Numbered from the stretch's first letter, positions 25,878 to 38,320 are shown. The stretch: 64,000 bases of DNA from Carnegiea gigantea (GCA_029747015.1 JAKOGI010000337.1:445001-509000); one strand, 5' to 3'. The notes: generated from the letters alone by a model not told the origin. Program-made: numbers and translations.

Positions 25878-26153
25878 GGGTGTGTTCTTTTCGTGGGAAA
25901 ATACGGATTGAAATATATATAAAATTGGTTGAGATTGGTTGAAATAGATTGAAGTGGGTATTTTTTGTTGAAATAGATTGAAGTTGATTGAATTTTATTT
26001 TATATGATGGATAAAAGTTGGTTAAAACAGTGAAAATTGAGTTGAAATGGGTTCAAGTTGATTTTTTTAATTGAAATTTATGAAGTGAGTTAAAGTAGAT
26101 TGAAGTTGGTTAAGGTTAGTAAATTTGGATTTACCAACGAAACAAAACGGGCC
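25878..26153 (+). mobile_element. Tourist-like MITE, decamer-repeat family (copy 6), TTG duplication
   Basis: TTG at 25875-25877 and 26154-26156. Left GGGTGTGTTCTTTTCGTGGG; right, reverse complemented, GGCCCGTTTTGTTTCGTTGG. The interior is TTGAAGTGGG / TTGAAATAGA decamers. Lies about 580 bp downstream of the 183-aa gene stop. Confidence 0.75.
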
Positions 26154-26525
26154 TTGATATTGATAAATGTAATTTAAACACTTGTATATGAATAATTAGC
26201 TTAATGTAAAGTTAAGAAAGAACATATGAAATAAATTATATAAAATGCCCATTATCAATATTTTGGTGAATATTAACTCTTATTATTACGTATTTGGTTT
26301 AACTCATGATTAAAAAATCTTGATTTTTAAAGGTATGTATTCATATAAGTCCAGTGAAGAATGAGAGGTCCGTTCAATTTTATATCTAGAGGTTTTAGTG
26401 ATATTATAGGTATGTGATTTTAGATTAAGAAAAATAAATCAAACGTTAAATATGAAAATTAATTGTTTAGTTTCCAAATCTAGGTTTAAAAATAAGTGGG
26501 CTTAAAAACTTGCAATTAACACTAC

Positions 26526-26582
26526 TACTGCCTAGCCTAAATCCAATGAACTTTGGCATAAATCCAATGAACTTTGGCATAA
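26526..26582 (+). repeat. Perfect 21-bp tandem duplication
   Basis: The unit AAATCCAATGAACTTTGGCAT occurs twice in direct succession. Confidence 0.9.
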
Positions 26583-26723
26583 GCAAGAAATGTTGTTATT
26601 TGCTGTTTACAAAACTTGATTTTGTCTTCAAATATACGTTTACGTCAAGAATCAAGTACGATATCAACTTGTTCATAGCCAAGTCCTCTTTAATTAAACG
26701 AAAAGGTCATTGTCCCCATTTAA

Positions 26724-27004
26724 TGTGTCTTCTTTTCGTTGGTAAATCTTAATTAACTTTGACAAAAAAATTCTAATTTCAACCCACTTCAACCAATTTT
26801 AATCCACTTCAACCCACTTGAATCAAAAAAATACTAACTTTAACCCATTATGTAAAAAAATATTAATTTCTTCCAACTCTAACCTACATTAAAATACTTC
26901 AAACTACTTCAATAAAAAAAATATCAACTTTAATTAATTTCAATCAATTATAATAAATTTTACCTATTTTTTAATCCATATTTTTTAACGAAATGAATAG
27001 GCCC
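26724..27004 (-). mobile_element. Tourist-like MITE, decamer-repeat family (copy 7), TTAA duplication
   Basis: TTAA at 26720-26723 and 27005-27008. Left TGTGTCTTCTTTTCGTTGG; right, reverse complemented, GGGCCTATTCATTTCGTT. The interior is TTCAACCCAC / TTTAACCCAT decamers. Opposite orientation to copy 6, 570 bp away. Confidence 0.7.
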
Positions 27005-27008
27005 TTAA

Positions 27009-28185
27009 TTGTCGTGGCCATACAAGTAAATTAGAAATTAATTGAGTGTTTCAATTGTGGTGTTTGCTGAGTCAAAAGCGATTGGATTGGAGAAAATATT
27101 GTACTAATTATACTCGGGACAATTTGTTACAGCCAAGTAATTTGGGAAAATCGTGCCTCACATGTTGGCATAAAAAGACGCAGCAAAAGTCGTCATCGAT
27201 CATTGTTGCTTTTGAAACTGAAGCTAAATAATTACAAAAAAATAAATAGAAGAAGCCATTTCTGAATTTTTCAAACTTTCATAAATTCTAATTCAATATT
27301 ATTGAAGCTGTTAATCACCTACCCACTCTTGAGAGAAACAGCATGAGAAGAAAACATTATCATTGAACATGTCTCACTTAATTAGCTATTATTGGTTGAT
27401 TTATTAAAGCATTGCTAAGCATACCATAGAGGAACAAGTCTTTTGACATTTCATCGACACCTTCATTTAAACTTAGAATTTTACCTTGGCGTTTATTGTG
27501 TCAACGTTACATAATGCATATTTTATGCTTCAATTTTTTTCCTTACTCTAATTGAAAAAGAGTCACGCAGGACTTTATAAGATAATTGCATACGTGCAAA
27601 TAGAAGGGCATAAATCGGACGTAAGATCAAGAAATCAGTATGCTTAGTAATTTGACAATCACAGTATAAATGTATAATTTGAGTAAATCTTCATTGTGCC
27701 CTCTCTTTTCCCCTCCTTTTTTTTTGGGGGGGGAATTTAAGTACCCTCTTGGTGAAATTAGTACGTTGGTACGTAAAAGAATGAGTATCTCGAATTTAAG
27801 TCAAAGTTCTAAGTGGTTTTTTGAGTTGCGATGGCATAAATTAAATGAGGATATATACTCAATATTTGGTGCATAGTGATGAAATCAAGGGTAGGTGCCT
27901 AGGTGGCATCACACTTTTGCTGGTTCATTAGTGATTTATGGAATTTGTGGAGATAAAGATGAAAAGATCCGCAGGAATTTTTATGTTTTCGAATTTGATG
28001 GATATTGACAAATATTCTATATCTTTGGTATTAAGTAGGGAAGATGCTTTGGTTAAAAAATCTTCATCACATATTCATGCTCTTGGGTATTGATGGTCTG
28101 TGTGTTTATAAATACACACACGTTAGTAGTGTTTTGGATAATTGTCGATTCATGAAGACATAGGTGAGAGAACATCGCTCAATAT
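27009..28185. other. Intergenic, no supported gene
   Basis: AT-rich, no exon-like sequence. Contains a T9-G8 homopolymer junction at about 27718-27735. Confidence 0.6.
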
Positions 28186-28189
28186 CCAT

Positions 28190-28290
28190 CAAATTCGAGC
28201 CGAGTTTGAGTTCGAGATGAGCTTCATTAAATTGAGTCTGAGTTGAGCTTTGACTGAACCGAGTTTTCACCGAGTTAAGCCCAAACTTTT
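28190..28290. repeat. CGAGCCGAG-type repeat, left of the L1
   Basis: TTCGAGCCGAGTTTGAG, TTCGAGATGAGC and AACCGAG units. A similar stretch (ACGAGCCGAACC, TTCGAGTTGAGCTC, CAAGCCGAAC) lies right of the LINE at 31428-31500. This suggests the LINE landed in an older hAT-like MITE or that both flanks are one split repeat. Confidence 0.4.
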
Positions 28291-28299
28291 ACAGTGAAT

Positions 28300-31200
28300 T
28301 TTTTTTACTTTAGAATACAACTCCAACTCAAAGAGAAACTTATCAAATGCTGAAGAAACCACTATTACAAAGATTTTTGGGCATATTGACTTGAAAATAA
28401 AATCTTTCCAAGAGGAGCTTGCAAAGTTGGACAATGTTGCCCAACATAGAGAGCTGTTAGAGTGCGACTGGAATAGAAGGGAGGCGGTCCAGACGCAACT
28501 AGGATTCTGGATGGCAAGAAAGGAGAGGTATTGAAGACAATTATCAAGGTGCAAGCTAATTCGTGAAGGAGACAAGAACACAAAATATTTTCACCTCCTA
28601 GCCTCCATGAAGAGACAAAGGAAGGTCATTGATAAACTAATAATTGAAGCGCAGGAAGTGTGTGATAGAGACAAAATCAAGAAGGCTCTCATCAGCCATT
28701 TTAGGCTATTCTATGAGAAACAACAGTCGTCGACCTTTGACATCTCAGCCATTAGCCTTCCTAAATTGACACAAGCAGACTCCAATTTCTTAGAAGAGCC
28801 AGTGACTTCCCAGGAAATTCAAGAAGCACTCCTCAGCTATGACCCATGTAAGTCGCTAGGCTATGACGGATTCAACCTCAAATGCATTCGAAAAGTTTGG
28901 CCAGCAGTGGGAGAGGAATTTGGCCAATGCATTCGAAAGTTCTTTGAAACTAGAGTCTTCAACTCGAGTATTAACACGATATGGATTACACTCATTCCTA
29001 AGAAGCAAGGAACGCTGCAAGTGATAGATTTTCGGCCTATAAGTATGATGGGGAGTATTTATAAGGTGATCGCAAAGATCCTAAGTAGAAGACTAAGCCA
29101 GGTGCTTCCTCTTTTAGTTGGTGAAATCCAAACAACTTTTGTGAAGGGAAGGCAGATTCTGGATGGTGCCTTAATTGCAAACGAAGTAGTGCATTGGTTA
29201 AAGAAGTCTAAACGGTCAGGCATCCTGCTTAAATTAGACTTCGAAAAAGCATTTGAAACAATCGACTGGGAGAGCCTGGATCTAGTACTTTGAGAGATGA
29301 AATTTAGGCCCAAATGGTGTTCATAGATCCGCTCATGCATAACATCAGCTACGATCTCATTGCTCTATAACGGTGCACCATGTAAACCGTTCAAGATGGG
29401 GAGAGGATTACGACAGGGGGATCCACTTTCGCCTTTTCTATTTGTGATAATGGTGGAGGTGCTAAATAGGTTGTTGATTCGAGCAACCCAAGTAGGACTC
29501 TTCAAAGGGCTGGATGTGGGTGCAACTGCTATCACAGTCTCCCATTTGCAATTCGCAGATGATACTTTAGTGTTCTGTGAAGCCAATGAGAGCCACCTCT
29601 GGAACATCAAAAAAATCTGGCTTAGCTTCCAAGCCTTCTCAGGACTCGCAGTTAATCACAGCAAGTCAGGTCTGATTGTACTCGGGAAGGATGATGTTTG
29701 GACTCGAGATGTGGCAGCAAAAATTGAATGTACTCTCGTCACACTCCCAATTACTTATCTTGGCATCCCCCTTGGTGCAAATACGAAGAGAGTGTCATCA
29801 TGATAGTGTATAATTGATAAGATTCAGAAAAGATTAAGCTCGTGGAAACAAAGTTGCTTATCTCGTGCAGGGAGATTGATTCTCATCAAGGCTGTGCTAA
29901 ATAGCCTTCCCATTTACTACCTCTCCATCTTCAGGATGCCGAAGAAAGTTGCATGTGAAGTTATTAAAATACAAAGGAAGTTCTTATGGGGTGGAGAAAA
30001 GGAAGGAAGGTTCTCGGCATTAGTTAAGTGGGAAGTTATTCAAAAACCAAAATGGGCAGGGGGTCTGGGGGTGGGAGATATGATGCTTCAAAATGCTGCT
30101 CTATTGTTCAAATAGTGGTAGAGATTTTCGACCAAGGAAGGAGCCTTTTGGCGAAAGGTGATCACTTCCATTCACAACGAAGACTTTGCTTTCATGCCAT
30201 CTTTAGCACTCACTCGGGTACCGGGGACATGGAGGGACATAAGGAGTATTGCACGTCAACAGCCCCTTATTGCTTCGACTTTCCTTAAGTACATAAAGAT
30301 GCAGCTGGGATGTGGTTCAAAGATAAGATTTTGGGAAGATCGGTGGGTACATGACATCGAAGACATCACATTACTTAGTAGATTCCCAAATCTGTACAAT
30401 ATTTCAAACCAAAAAAATGAGTTGGTTGACAATATGGACTGGTTTAAAGAAGAATCATGGAGATGGACCCTTACCTGGAGACAACACTTCAACCAGGACG
30501 AGGTATATCAAGTAGAAGAACTAAAGAGGCTGCTAAGCTATCACTGTCCAAGACGGGAAGCTATTGACCAGATCCTATGGGGAACAAAGCATGAGTACTC
30601 GCCCAAAGACTTATCCGTTAAAATCCACAAAGTAACTTACCAAGGTACATTGGTGGACAACTTGGTTGCCTCAGTGTGGATGAATCTAACTCCACCTAAA
30701 GTGGAGTTCTTTATGTGGCTGGCTTTGCTTGTTAAATTGAACACAAAGGATATGCTTCTCAAGAAAGGCGTCCTCCCAGTGCAAGAAAATAGCTGCACCT
30801 TCTGTCAATCTAGTTCCGAGGACTTGAGCCACCTGCTTGTCCTCTGTCCAATTTCTTGGCATATTTGGACTAGTCTCGCTAGTGATCTTGGGCATGTCAT
30901 CCCTAGGCCAGAAAGCTTCAGAGCTTTCTATGAAACGTGGATATCCATAAGGTTCAAAAATAAGATTCGGCGGAAGTTGTGGGTCACAACTTTCTATGCG
31001 GTAGCTTGGAGTCTATGGATGATAAGGAATAGTATGGTATTTGATCACCAAGACCTGGATAGTGCTGCCTTATGTTACACTATTAGATGGAGGGTGGGAT
31101 TGTGAGACCAAAGGCAGGCAAGAAGAATTGGCTTACACCCCAGCGGAGTTGGCGCGAAACTTTAGTTCCATCCCTGTTATCTTTTCATAACTTGGTATGG

Positions 31201-31310
31201 CTTTGTGTTGGATTGGGTGTGGGGTGATCTTAGTTTCTCTCGCTATTGTTGAATCGAGTTGTATGTGTTTGCTTATTATTACCAATGGCACTATAAATCG
31301 GAAAAAAAGA
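28300..31310 (+). mobile_element. L1-type LINE ORF2 (RT + zf-RVT), 5' truncated, nonsense-riddled
   Basis: A single continuous frame (28300-31105) carries typical plant L1 ORF2 order. First the pre-RT segment REGDKNTKYFHLLA. RT blocks follow: PVTSQEIQEALLSYDPCKS, IWITLIPKKQG, FRPISMMGSIYKVIAKIL, LKLDFEKAFETIDWESL, GLRQGDPLSPFLFVIM and the intact catalytic box FADDTLVF. Thumb block YLGIPLGAN is next. Then the zf-RVT region with PPKVEFFMWLAL and CTFCQSSSEDLSHLLVLCP (Cys-Cys-His-Cys). The endonuclease is missing, so it is 5' truncated. In-frame stops lie at 28532, 29291, 29324, 29801, 29804, 30113 and 30119 but no frameshift. It ends near 31300 with a short A-rich tail. Confidence 0.88.
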
Positions 31311-31427
31311 GAAACTGATCAAGTATAGGTTTTAGTATTGAACTATGAACGTCAAAAATAACACAAAATGCATATATACCAATTAAACATATATATATGC
31401 TATTCCGGTATTCCCTATCCAAAATAC

Positions 31428-31505
31428 CTAAACGAGCCGAACCTAATCACTAGGCTCGATAAGTATTCGAGTTGAGCTCATGCCAAGCCGAACTTTGGTC
31501 AAATT
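31428..31505. repeat. CGAGCCGAA-type repeat, right of the L1
   Basis: Counterpart of 28190-28290; see that entry. Confidence 0.35.
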
Positions 31506-32156
31506 CAAAATGTATATTTCACTTCTTGTGCCATCGTACTTCTTTTCTGTTTTTTGCTTTTTGGGCAGAATACTTCTTTTTCGCTAAATAATTATAAATT
31601 ACATTGCTTAGACAAAAAAGAAACCTTTTTAACTCTCTTTACACAATATTGATTCGCCATATTCCGAGCAACTGAAGTACATACTTAGCTGCATGGGCAA
31701 TTAACTTATGTTTCATTAATTTTATACCCTAGTTACTTCTCAAGTTCCCAGATACATAATTTGCTATCTTAATTAATTGTCAATAGCGGATTTAGACTTT
31801 TGTGTGACATGTGGTCCCACATAGTGACCTTTTTATTCTCCATGAGAATAATTTAGAGAGTATCCTTAAAAGAAGGATTATTTAGATTGTATTGTTTACC
31901 TTTCTTACACAAAAAAAAAAAAAAAAAATTCTTTGAGACTTATGAAATTTGACAAACACCTTTTCTTTTTCCTTTTGTTTTTCTTTGAAATAGTAATGGA
32001 GAGAACTTCAATGCACATCTTTCAATCCATCACGTTAAAATTTTGTCTACTTATTTGCCAAATTTAATGATATCCAGCTGAGAAACAACAGTGATTATGC
32101 CATTTACCACTTATACTCTAAAATGTTATAAGCCTAATTAAAAAAACAAAGACATA

Positions 32157-32351
32157 TGGGCTTGTTTTTTTCGCAGGTAAATTCCAAATATCAATTTCAA
32201 CCCATTTTAATCTACTTCAATCCACTTTAATCTATTTTAATATACTTTAATCAACTTCTACTATTTTAATCAAGTTCAATTTATCACATAAAAAATTTTT
32301 ATTCACTTTATCTTTTTATCCATCCTAATTTACCTACGAAAAAAAGGGGCC
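32157..32351 (-). mobile_element. Tourist-like MITE, decamer-repeat family (copy 8)
   Basis: Left TGGGCTTGTTTTTTTCGCAGG; right, reverse complemented, GGCCCCTTTTTTTCGTAGG; both continue into GTAAATT. ATA flanks both ends. Fewer interior decamers (TTTAATCTAC type). Confidence 0.7.
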
Positions 32352-32630
32352 ATAAATACCTGCTTGGAGCCACCTGGCACATTTGCACAAAATTGCAGTG
32401 ATTTTCCTAGAAAATTCTGGCTTTGCCTCCAAAAGCAGGTGCAGTTGGAAAGGGGGGGCCTCCAATGGACATTGCCACGATTGAGGAAAACACTGTTCTT
32501 TTTTTTTAAACAAAAATTCAGTGGAGCCGCAAAGGATATACAGTATAATATAATTACAATATAAAGAGAAATGAAGAATCAAACCCAGTATCAAATGTAT
32601 CCAAGGTCTTAATTTTAACCACTACACCAA

Positions 32631-33064
32631 GAGCGTGTTCGACAACAGTATTTTGGGTAGCGTTTGGCGTTTTGATTAAGTCAATACACTCATCACGTAA
32701 TTTTTAATGTTCGGTAACGTAGTGTTTTGACTAGCATTTCAAGTAGCGTTTAGCGTTTTAAGTAGCATTCTTGAAAAGCTAATAGTATTAACGTTTTACA
32801 TTCAAAAGTAGCGTTTCATATTTTTTTTACCAAAAATTACCCTTTGAAAATTTTATCTTTGAAAATTATCTATATCTTTTTATGTCAATTTACATTAATC
32901 AGCTAATCCAACAGCTAAATTTACCGAACACATTTTATTCAACTGCTCTTCTAAACAACTATCCGCTAACAACTAAATTAGAAACGTTATCCGCTACCCG
33001 AATAGCTATCCACTACCTAAATCGCTATCCGTTACTTAAACCATTAATTTTTCCGAACAGGGCC
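32631..33064 (+). mobile_element. Tourist-like MITE, GGCCATGTTCGG family (first of a tandem pair)
   Basis: Starts GAGCGTGTTCGACAACAG and ends TTTTTCCGAACAGGGCC followed by TAA. It shares all internal blocks with 15042-15474 and directly abuts the next copy. Confidence 0.65.
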
Positions 33065-33067
33065 TAA

Positions 33068-33496
33068 GGCCATCTTCAGGAACAGCGTTTTGGATAGCAC
33101 TTAGTGTTTTGACCAGGTTAATACAAAAATTAGTTCATTTTTAGTGTTCAGTAAACTAGTATTTTGACTAGCATTTCACGTAACATTTAGCGTTTTAAGC
33201 AGCGTTTTTGAGAAGCTAATAATATTAATGTTTGACATTTAAAAAGACCGTTTCATAGTTTTTAGCCAAAAAATATCCTTTAAATTTTTTTTGGGAAATT
33301 ATCTATATCCTTTTATGTCAATTTACATTAATCGACTAGCACAACAGCTAAATTTATCGAACACATTAGTTTTAACCGCTCATCTAAACAGCTATCCGCT
33401 AACAGCGAAATTAAAAACGTTATCTGCTATCTAAATAGCTATCCGCTGATTGAACTGTTATTCGCTATCTAGACACTTAATTTTGCCGAATAGGAC
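33068..33496 (+). mobile_element. Tourist-like MITE, GGCCATGTTCGG family (second of a tandem pair)
   Basis: TAA precedes GGCCATCTTCAGGAACAG. It ends TTTTGCCGAATAGGAC followed by TTAA. Only the TAA separates it from the preceding copy. Confidence 0.65.
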
Positions 33497-33499
33497 TTA

Positions 33500-35490
33500 A
33501 GACCTTGTGAAGTATTGATGAAAGTACTGTACCATTGTGTGTCATTAGGATTTTTCTGTTTGGTCTTGCGGGGATAAATTGATAAGACCATACGACCTCT
33601 CACCTATAAGTAATCAGCATAGAATATGACATATATGTACAACCACAACTGCAAATACAATCCAGTATTGGTCGTAGTAAATGCAATCCAATATTGGTGC
33701 TCCAATTAAAATTTTTTCTTTGGGGGTACCTTTCTTTTGTTAATAGGACACGAATCATATTGAAAGATTAATTACACAAATGAAAAGCAAGTATCAGGAC
33801 TAGTGTATTTAAAGTTTCTATGCATATGAACAGTCAAATGTATGAATTTACATGTTATGTATAGAGTAATTGATATGTGAACCATGTATTAATCGTTAAC
33901 TTAAGACATACAAGACATTGATATATTTAGCAATATATTTGATTCTTCCTTTCTGTTTATTTCCTACTACTTAGAAATAATTGTCCTCATTTCTCTTTTA
34001 GATTTGGAGACAATTTCATGAGATAGGCAAACTCAAAAATAAATAGTGAGGGTTAATTACAAGGGTTATGAATAATCTCGGCAAATAATATATCTATCAT
34101 TTTCAAAATAAATTAGGCCTTTTTTTTCTATGAAATATAAAAAAGAATAGTTATCTTGAGAGTTACATAAGCAGTATACCATGCGCATATAATTGGATCT
34201 AGCATACCCGGAGGGAGGTTGATTCTAGTGTTAAGACTATTTTACATAAGACAAATCATGAGATATACATTTTTACGATGATTTTTAATAATAATTTGGG
34301 TGACTATTAGTGCATTTAGAGATGACTAAAACATAAGTCATCCATAAGTAGTAAACTATTAAATACGTAATTAGAAAGTCATCTTTAAAGGGATGCATCT
34401 TACAATAACTCTTATGTAACACTATCTCATCAAAGAATTTATGAAAAGTATATATTCGTGGTTTGAAAGCATAAGAAAAAATTTAATGTATATGAGCCCT
34501 ACTAAATTTTTTTTATATCAATTGTGCCATAAATAAAGAGTCATCCATATAAGCTCAAATGAACTTTCAATTCAAAATCAACTATCAATGTGGGACAACA
34601 TCCATTTTCATATTCTTTTTATTTTATCAATATGAAATAATATCCACTTTTATCCTTCAACAAACCCAACTCCATAATTTGGGAGACAGTATAGCTCAAC
34701 CCATTGTGTTGACACTTTGTATCCGCCATTCTACTACCCTATGTGTTGCTCATAAACTAAAACGATGGTTGAGGTGGAATCTTCAGCTACACCATTCAAA
34801 TAGTAACGGCTTAACCTAATTGTAATTAGTTCGTAGTAGCTCAAACTTCAAATGCAGGAACTCTTCTGCTAGAAATCCCATCTTCAGGTCAATGAAGTTG
34901 GAGCAACTACGTATATCATTAACAAGAAATCAAAGAATCTTCATTCAAACAAATAAAAAGTTAGTGGGGCTAAATGATAACTTCTTAGTATGGATTACTT
35001 TACTCATTTCACCAGAGCAGCCTGTGGTTGGTTAGAAATCAGAACAAAATGGTAACTTCTTAAATAGTTACAAAAACAGAGACTTTGTAAATGGGTTACC
35101 TACATTGGTATTGGGTTGGGTCAATTTTGAGAATATGCGATACTAGTCCATTTCAGCTTCCCATTCTCAACGGTCGGTCTAACAAATTTTATCTTGCCAA
35201 AAAAGTTGACGTTCTAGAAAAATTTCAAATCATGTTTAATCATGTCAATACAAGGTTAGATCAAAATGCGGGCAACCCTATTTTACGTCTCAGATTGAGT
35301 GTCATATTCGTGTTGACAAATGAATACGAATCACTTCTTGGGAAACATCTATACTCTGTATATGTTATTTTGGACACCTCGTGTAAAGCTTCAACAGGCG
35401 TAATATGTCATACTTGGCCAGTTTTCGAGGAAACAACATGAACAAGAAAGAATCACCACTCAACAAATGTCTGAAAAAACAAAGACGGTA
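33500..35490. other. Intergenic 3' of rbcS, no supported gene
   Basis: AT-rich; scattered short frames without family resemblance. The last few hundred bases presumably hold the rbcS 3'UTR and polyadenylation signals, but no unique site can be named. Confidence 0.5.
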
Positions 35491-35511
35491 CAAATTACAC
35501 AAAACAGAAAC

Positions 35512-36438
35512 TCAGTAGCCTGCGGGCTTGTAGGCAATGAAACTGATGCACTGCACTTGGCGAACATTGTCGAATCCTATGATACGGATGAAGCCGTTGG
35601 GGTATGCCTTCTTGGCCTCTTCCAGCTCAGAAATGACTTGGGCCGGGTCAGTGCACCCAAACATGGGCAGCTTCCACATTGTCCAGTAGCGTCCGTCGTA
35701 GTATCCTGGGGACCTGTGGTTCTCACGGTACACAAATCCGTGCTACAGGGGACAAACAGGTACAGTTAGTATGAATGCTAACTTGAATCTGTGCGCATTA
35801 CATTCTTGCTTGTTGATGAGAAATCGAGAATTAAGAGTGGAATTGAACTTACTTCAAGCTCAAATTCCAAGCACGGAATCCATTTCTTGTTCAAAAGGTA
35901 TTGAACCTCGCCCAACAATGACTCTGGGGAGAGGTCAGGGAGGTAAGACAGGGTCTCGAACTTCTTCTTCCCAACCGGTGGCCACACCTACAATTTTTCA
36001 CTCCCACAGACAACATTTCAATGCTACTACATTGCAAGTCATTTACATGGGGGGCGTACTAATTTTTTAGCACTGCAAAATGTCTCACTAAACTACCCTA
36101 CATCTGTCAAAGAATAATGTAGCAAACAATCAGCATTCCAATTCCGAATTTAGTCTAATGTTAATAGACAAAACCATGACCATGACCTAATGTGTGAATC
36201 CCAATGCCCCACTCTTGACGGGACTTCACAGTACTGATATGACATGATAAGATATGATATGAACCTGCATGCATTTGACTCTGCAACCATTGCTAGCAGG
36301 AGAGGTGACGTTCTTCTCCTTCTTGGTGACAGGGAAGGCGGAGGCCGACCTCAAGCCAGTGAAAGGAGCCATCATCCTAGCTTGGGGTGGGGTGGTCCGG
36401 CTCACCACGGTTGCGTTTGACACGATGCTCGAAGCCAT
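35512..36438 (-). CDS. rbcS: Ribulose-bisphosphate carboxylase small subunit, copy 1, 179 aa
   Basis: Nuclear gene for the small subunit of Rubisco, imported into chloroplasts where L8S8 fixes CO2. Coding exons (minus): 36438-36265, 35987-35853, 35742-35512; introns 277 and 110 bp, all GT-AG, phase 0. The transit peptide is Ser/Ala/Lys-rich (starts [15 protein letters not shown], contains [17 protein letters not shown]) and should be cleaved at C|MQVWPP, leaving about 123 residues. The mature part has [26 protein letters not shown], the signature [19 protein letters not shown] and [16 protein letters not shown] at the end. Exon layout is that of ordinary two-intron dicot rbcS genes. Residue change GEVQYLL replaces the common KEV(D/Q)YLL. 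A second intact copy lies 19 kb away on the same strand. No defect seen; likely functional. Confidence 0.95.
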
Positions 36439-36469
36439 TTTCTCTCGTCTGACTTTCTTAACTTCCCCA

Positions 36470-36665
36470 GCCTTTCTATATATTGCAATTGTTAGTGCAA
36501 AGGGAAGGGATAAGACACCCCCTTTCCTAATCTTTTCATTCAATGGTTGCAGTTTATTTGATCACATAGCATTTGGCTATCAAGATATGGTTACAGTTTG
36601 GTATATCCTTGACCACCGAATGCAGTGCCTATGGGATTCTGCACCTTACCCGCCACGTCAAACAG
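36470..36665 (-). promoter_or_regulatory. rbcS: rbcS copy 1 promoter
   Basis: A minus-strand TATATA at about 36485-36477 lies roughly 40 nt before the ATG. An I-box-like GATAAG reads on the plus strand at 36509-36514. An ACGT element (minus TGACGTGGCG, 36660-36651) resembles half a G-box. Light-response elements of this type are well known in rbcS promoters; spacing here is unusually compact. Confidence 0.5.
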
Positions 36666-36724
36666 AAAGGTCCATTTTTTGATCATTCGTTTATTTTATT
36701 TTTCTTTTTCTTTTGGATTGCTGA

Positions 36725-36835
36725 TGTTAGAGTGTATAATCAAGACCTATCATGAGTTTTCAATTATTAATTTAAACTTTCAGTTGACTTATTTTTTATT
36801 GAGCATTAAAATTATAGGTACTTTATAGGACTGTT
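36725..36835 (+). repeat. Fragment of the TGTTAGAGTATAA dispersed repeat
   Basis: GATGTTAGAGTGTATAATC, then TTTCAATTATTAATTTAAAC and CTTTCAGTTGA correspond to the copies at 4108-4440. Confidence 0.4.
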
Positions 36836-37708
36836 AGTTTCAAAAAATTGGACCAGAATAAAATTAAGGCTCAAACTAGTGGGGATAGGGATGAAATTCG
36901 ATTCTCAATTTCACTTGCTTGGTTCAGCTCAGCAATGAAAAAATTCCATTGCAATGTATACCAGTAGGTAGGAAGAGGTTTACTTAAATCCATATGTGAT
37001 TCATTGATTAGTACATCAGCCATGTGATTCCGTATAAAAAATTATGAATCAAATATCAAGTTTCGGAACCAGTGATTCAATTCTTATACCTAAAATTTAA
37101 AAAAAAAAAAATAGTTAGCCAGACAATCTGTGAATAAGAGGTCTAGTGTCTGGAGAACATGAAATAACAGTCGCTCTAAAGTATGAAAGAGCAATTGTAG
37201 CAGCCATGCTTTAGGTTTGAAACTCGAAAGAATTACAAGAGGACAAGCGAGATCGTGAAAATCGACATACAATGAGCCCCCAAACTTTCAGTTAATGAGT
37301 TGCCACGGATCTTAGTAATTATTGATTGATCATTTTCGTACCATCATTTCATTGAGTTGATTTATTACTAATGAATGGATGGTGATCCATCTTAACTAAT
37401 GTCAACTGTCAACTGATACAATTGTGAGATGAAGAAATAGGCCAAATGCCCACCTTATGTTATGCAAAGGGTGTAACTCGCAAGAAGATTCTCACACGAC
37501 CACTTAATATGAGAATTTGAATTCGAAATTTCGCTTTTGCATACTCGGGACAACTGGAAGCTTCTAAATAGGGACGTCCTGTTTTAATTTTTCACTAAGT
37601 TTGAGTATTTGACTAGAGTTGTTTACGTTGTTTTTAATTAAATTTCTAAAAAATTAAATAATTTTTGTACTACAAAATCTTTTGAGGAAAATCTGGATGA
37701 CCAGGACT

Positions 37709-38320
37709 AAGGCTGTTAAAAGTTAATCCGACACGATTACCGCCCCGAGCCGAACATGAAATTAAGTAAGCTTGGGTAAATATTTTCAACCGTTTAATTA
37801 AATGGATTGACACGTTTAACACGTTTAATTAATTGGGTTAGCTTAAGGTTGAGAATTTTGACACAAAAAAATACCTATTTAACCCGTTTAATTAAATGGA
37901 TTAAATAAGTTGATCCGTTCACCCAATTATCATGTACTTTTCAGGAGGAATTGTGAAAATGTGGGGTTTAATCAAGTTGATATTTGTTTTGTGATTGTGG
38001 TTCTTATGAATTATAGACAATTGTTGCATTATGATACTATATTAAAGTTAAACAATTGATTTATAATGCTTGGTAATCATATATTTTAGTCAAAATATTA
38101 AGCGTGTAAATAGGTAACTGGATAACCTAAACCTGACCCGTTTATATTAAATGTGTTAATTGATAAATTTCAGGTCAACGCGTTAAAAAATAAACGGGTA
38201 AAGGTCAAGGTTTTCAACCTGTTGAATAAACGGGTTAGGTTCAGGTCGAGGATTTCTCAACCTGTTTAAGTTTGACATGAATATGAATTCGGCCCAACCT
38301 GACCTGTTTAACAGCCCCCA
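37709..38320. mobile_element. hAT-like MITE with 8-bp target duplication (AACGGGTTAA family)
   Basis: Flanks CCAGGACT (37701-37708) and CCAGGACA (38321-38328) match 7/8. Left end AAGGCTGTTAAAAG; right, reverse complemented, TGGGGGCTGTTAAACAGG. Rich in degenerate CCGTTTAATTAAATGG / AACGGGTTA(A/G)G units. No ORF. Confidence 0.75.

Noticed and set aside
32364..32594. Overlapping 66- and 86-codon frames on both strands
   Set aside because: Short, mutually antisense, no homology and next to MITE boundaries.
36226..36543. Extended rbcS exon 1 frame starting 35 codons upstream of MASS
   Set aside because: It runs through the TATA region and leader; the family start is MASS at 36438.
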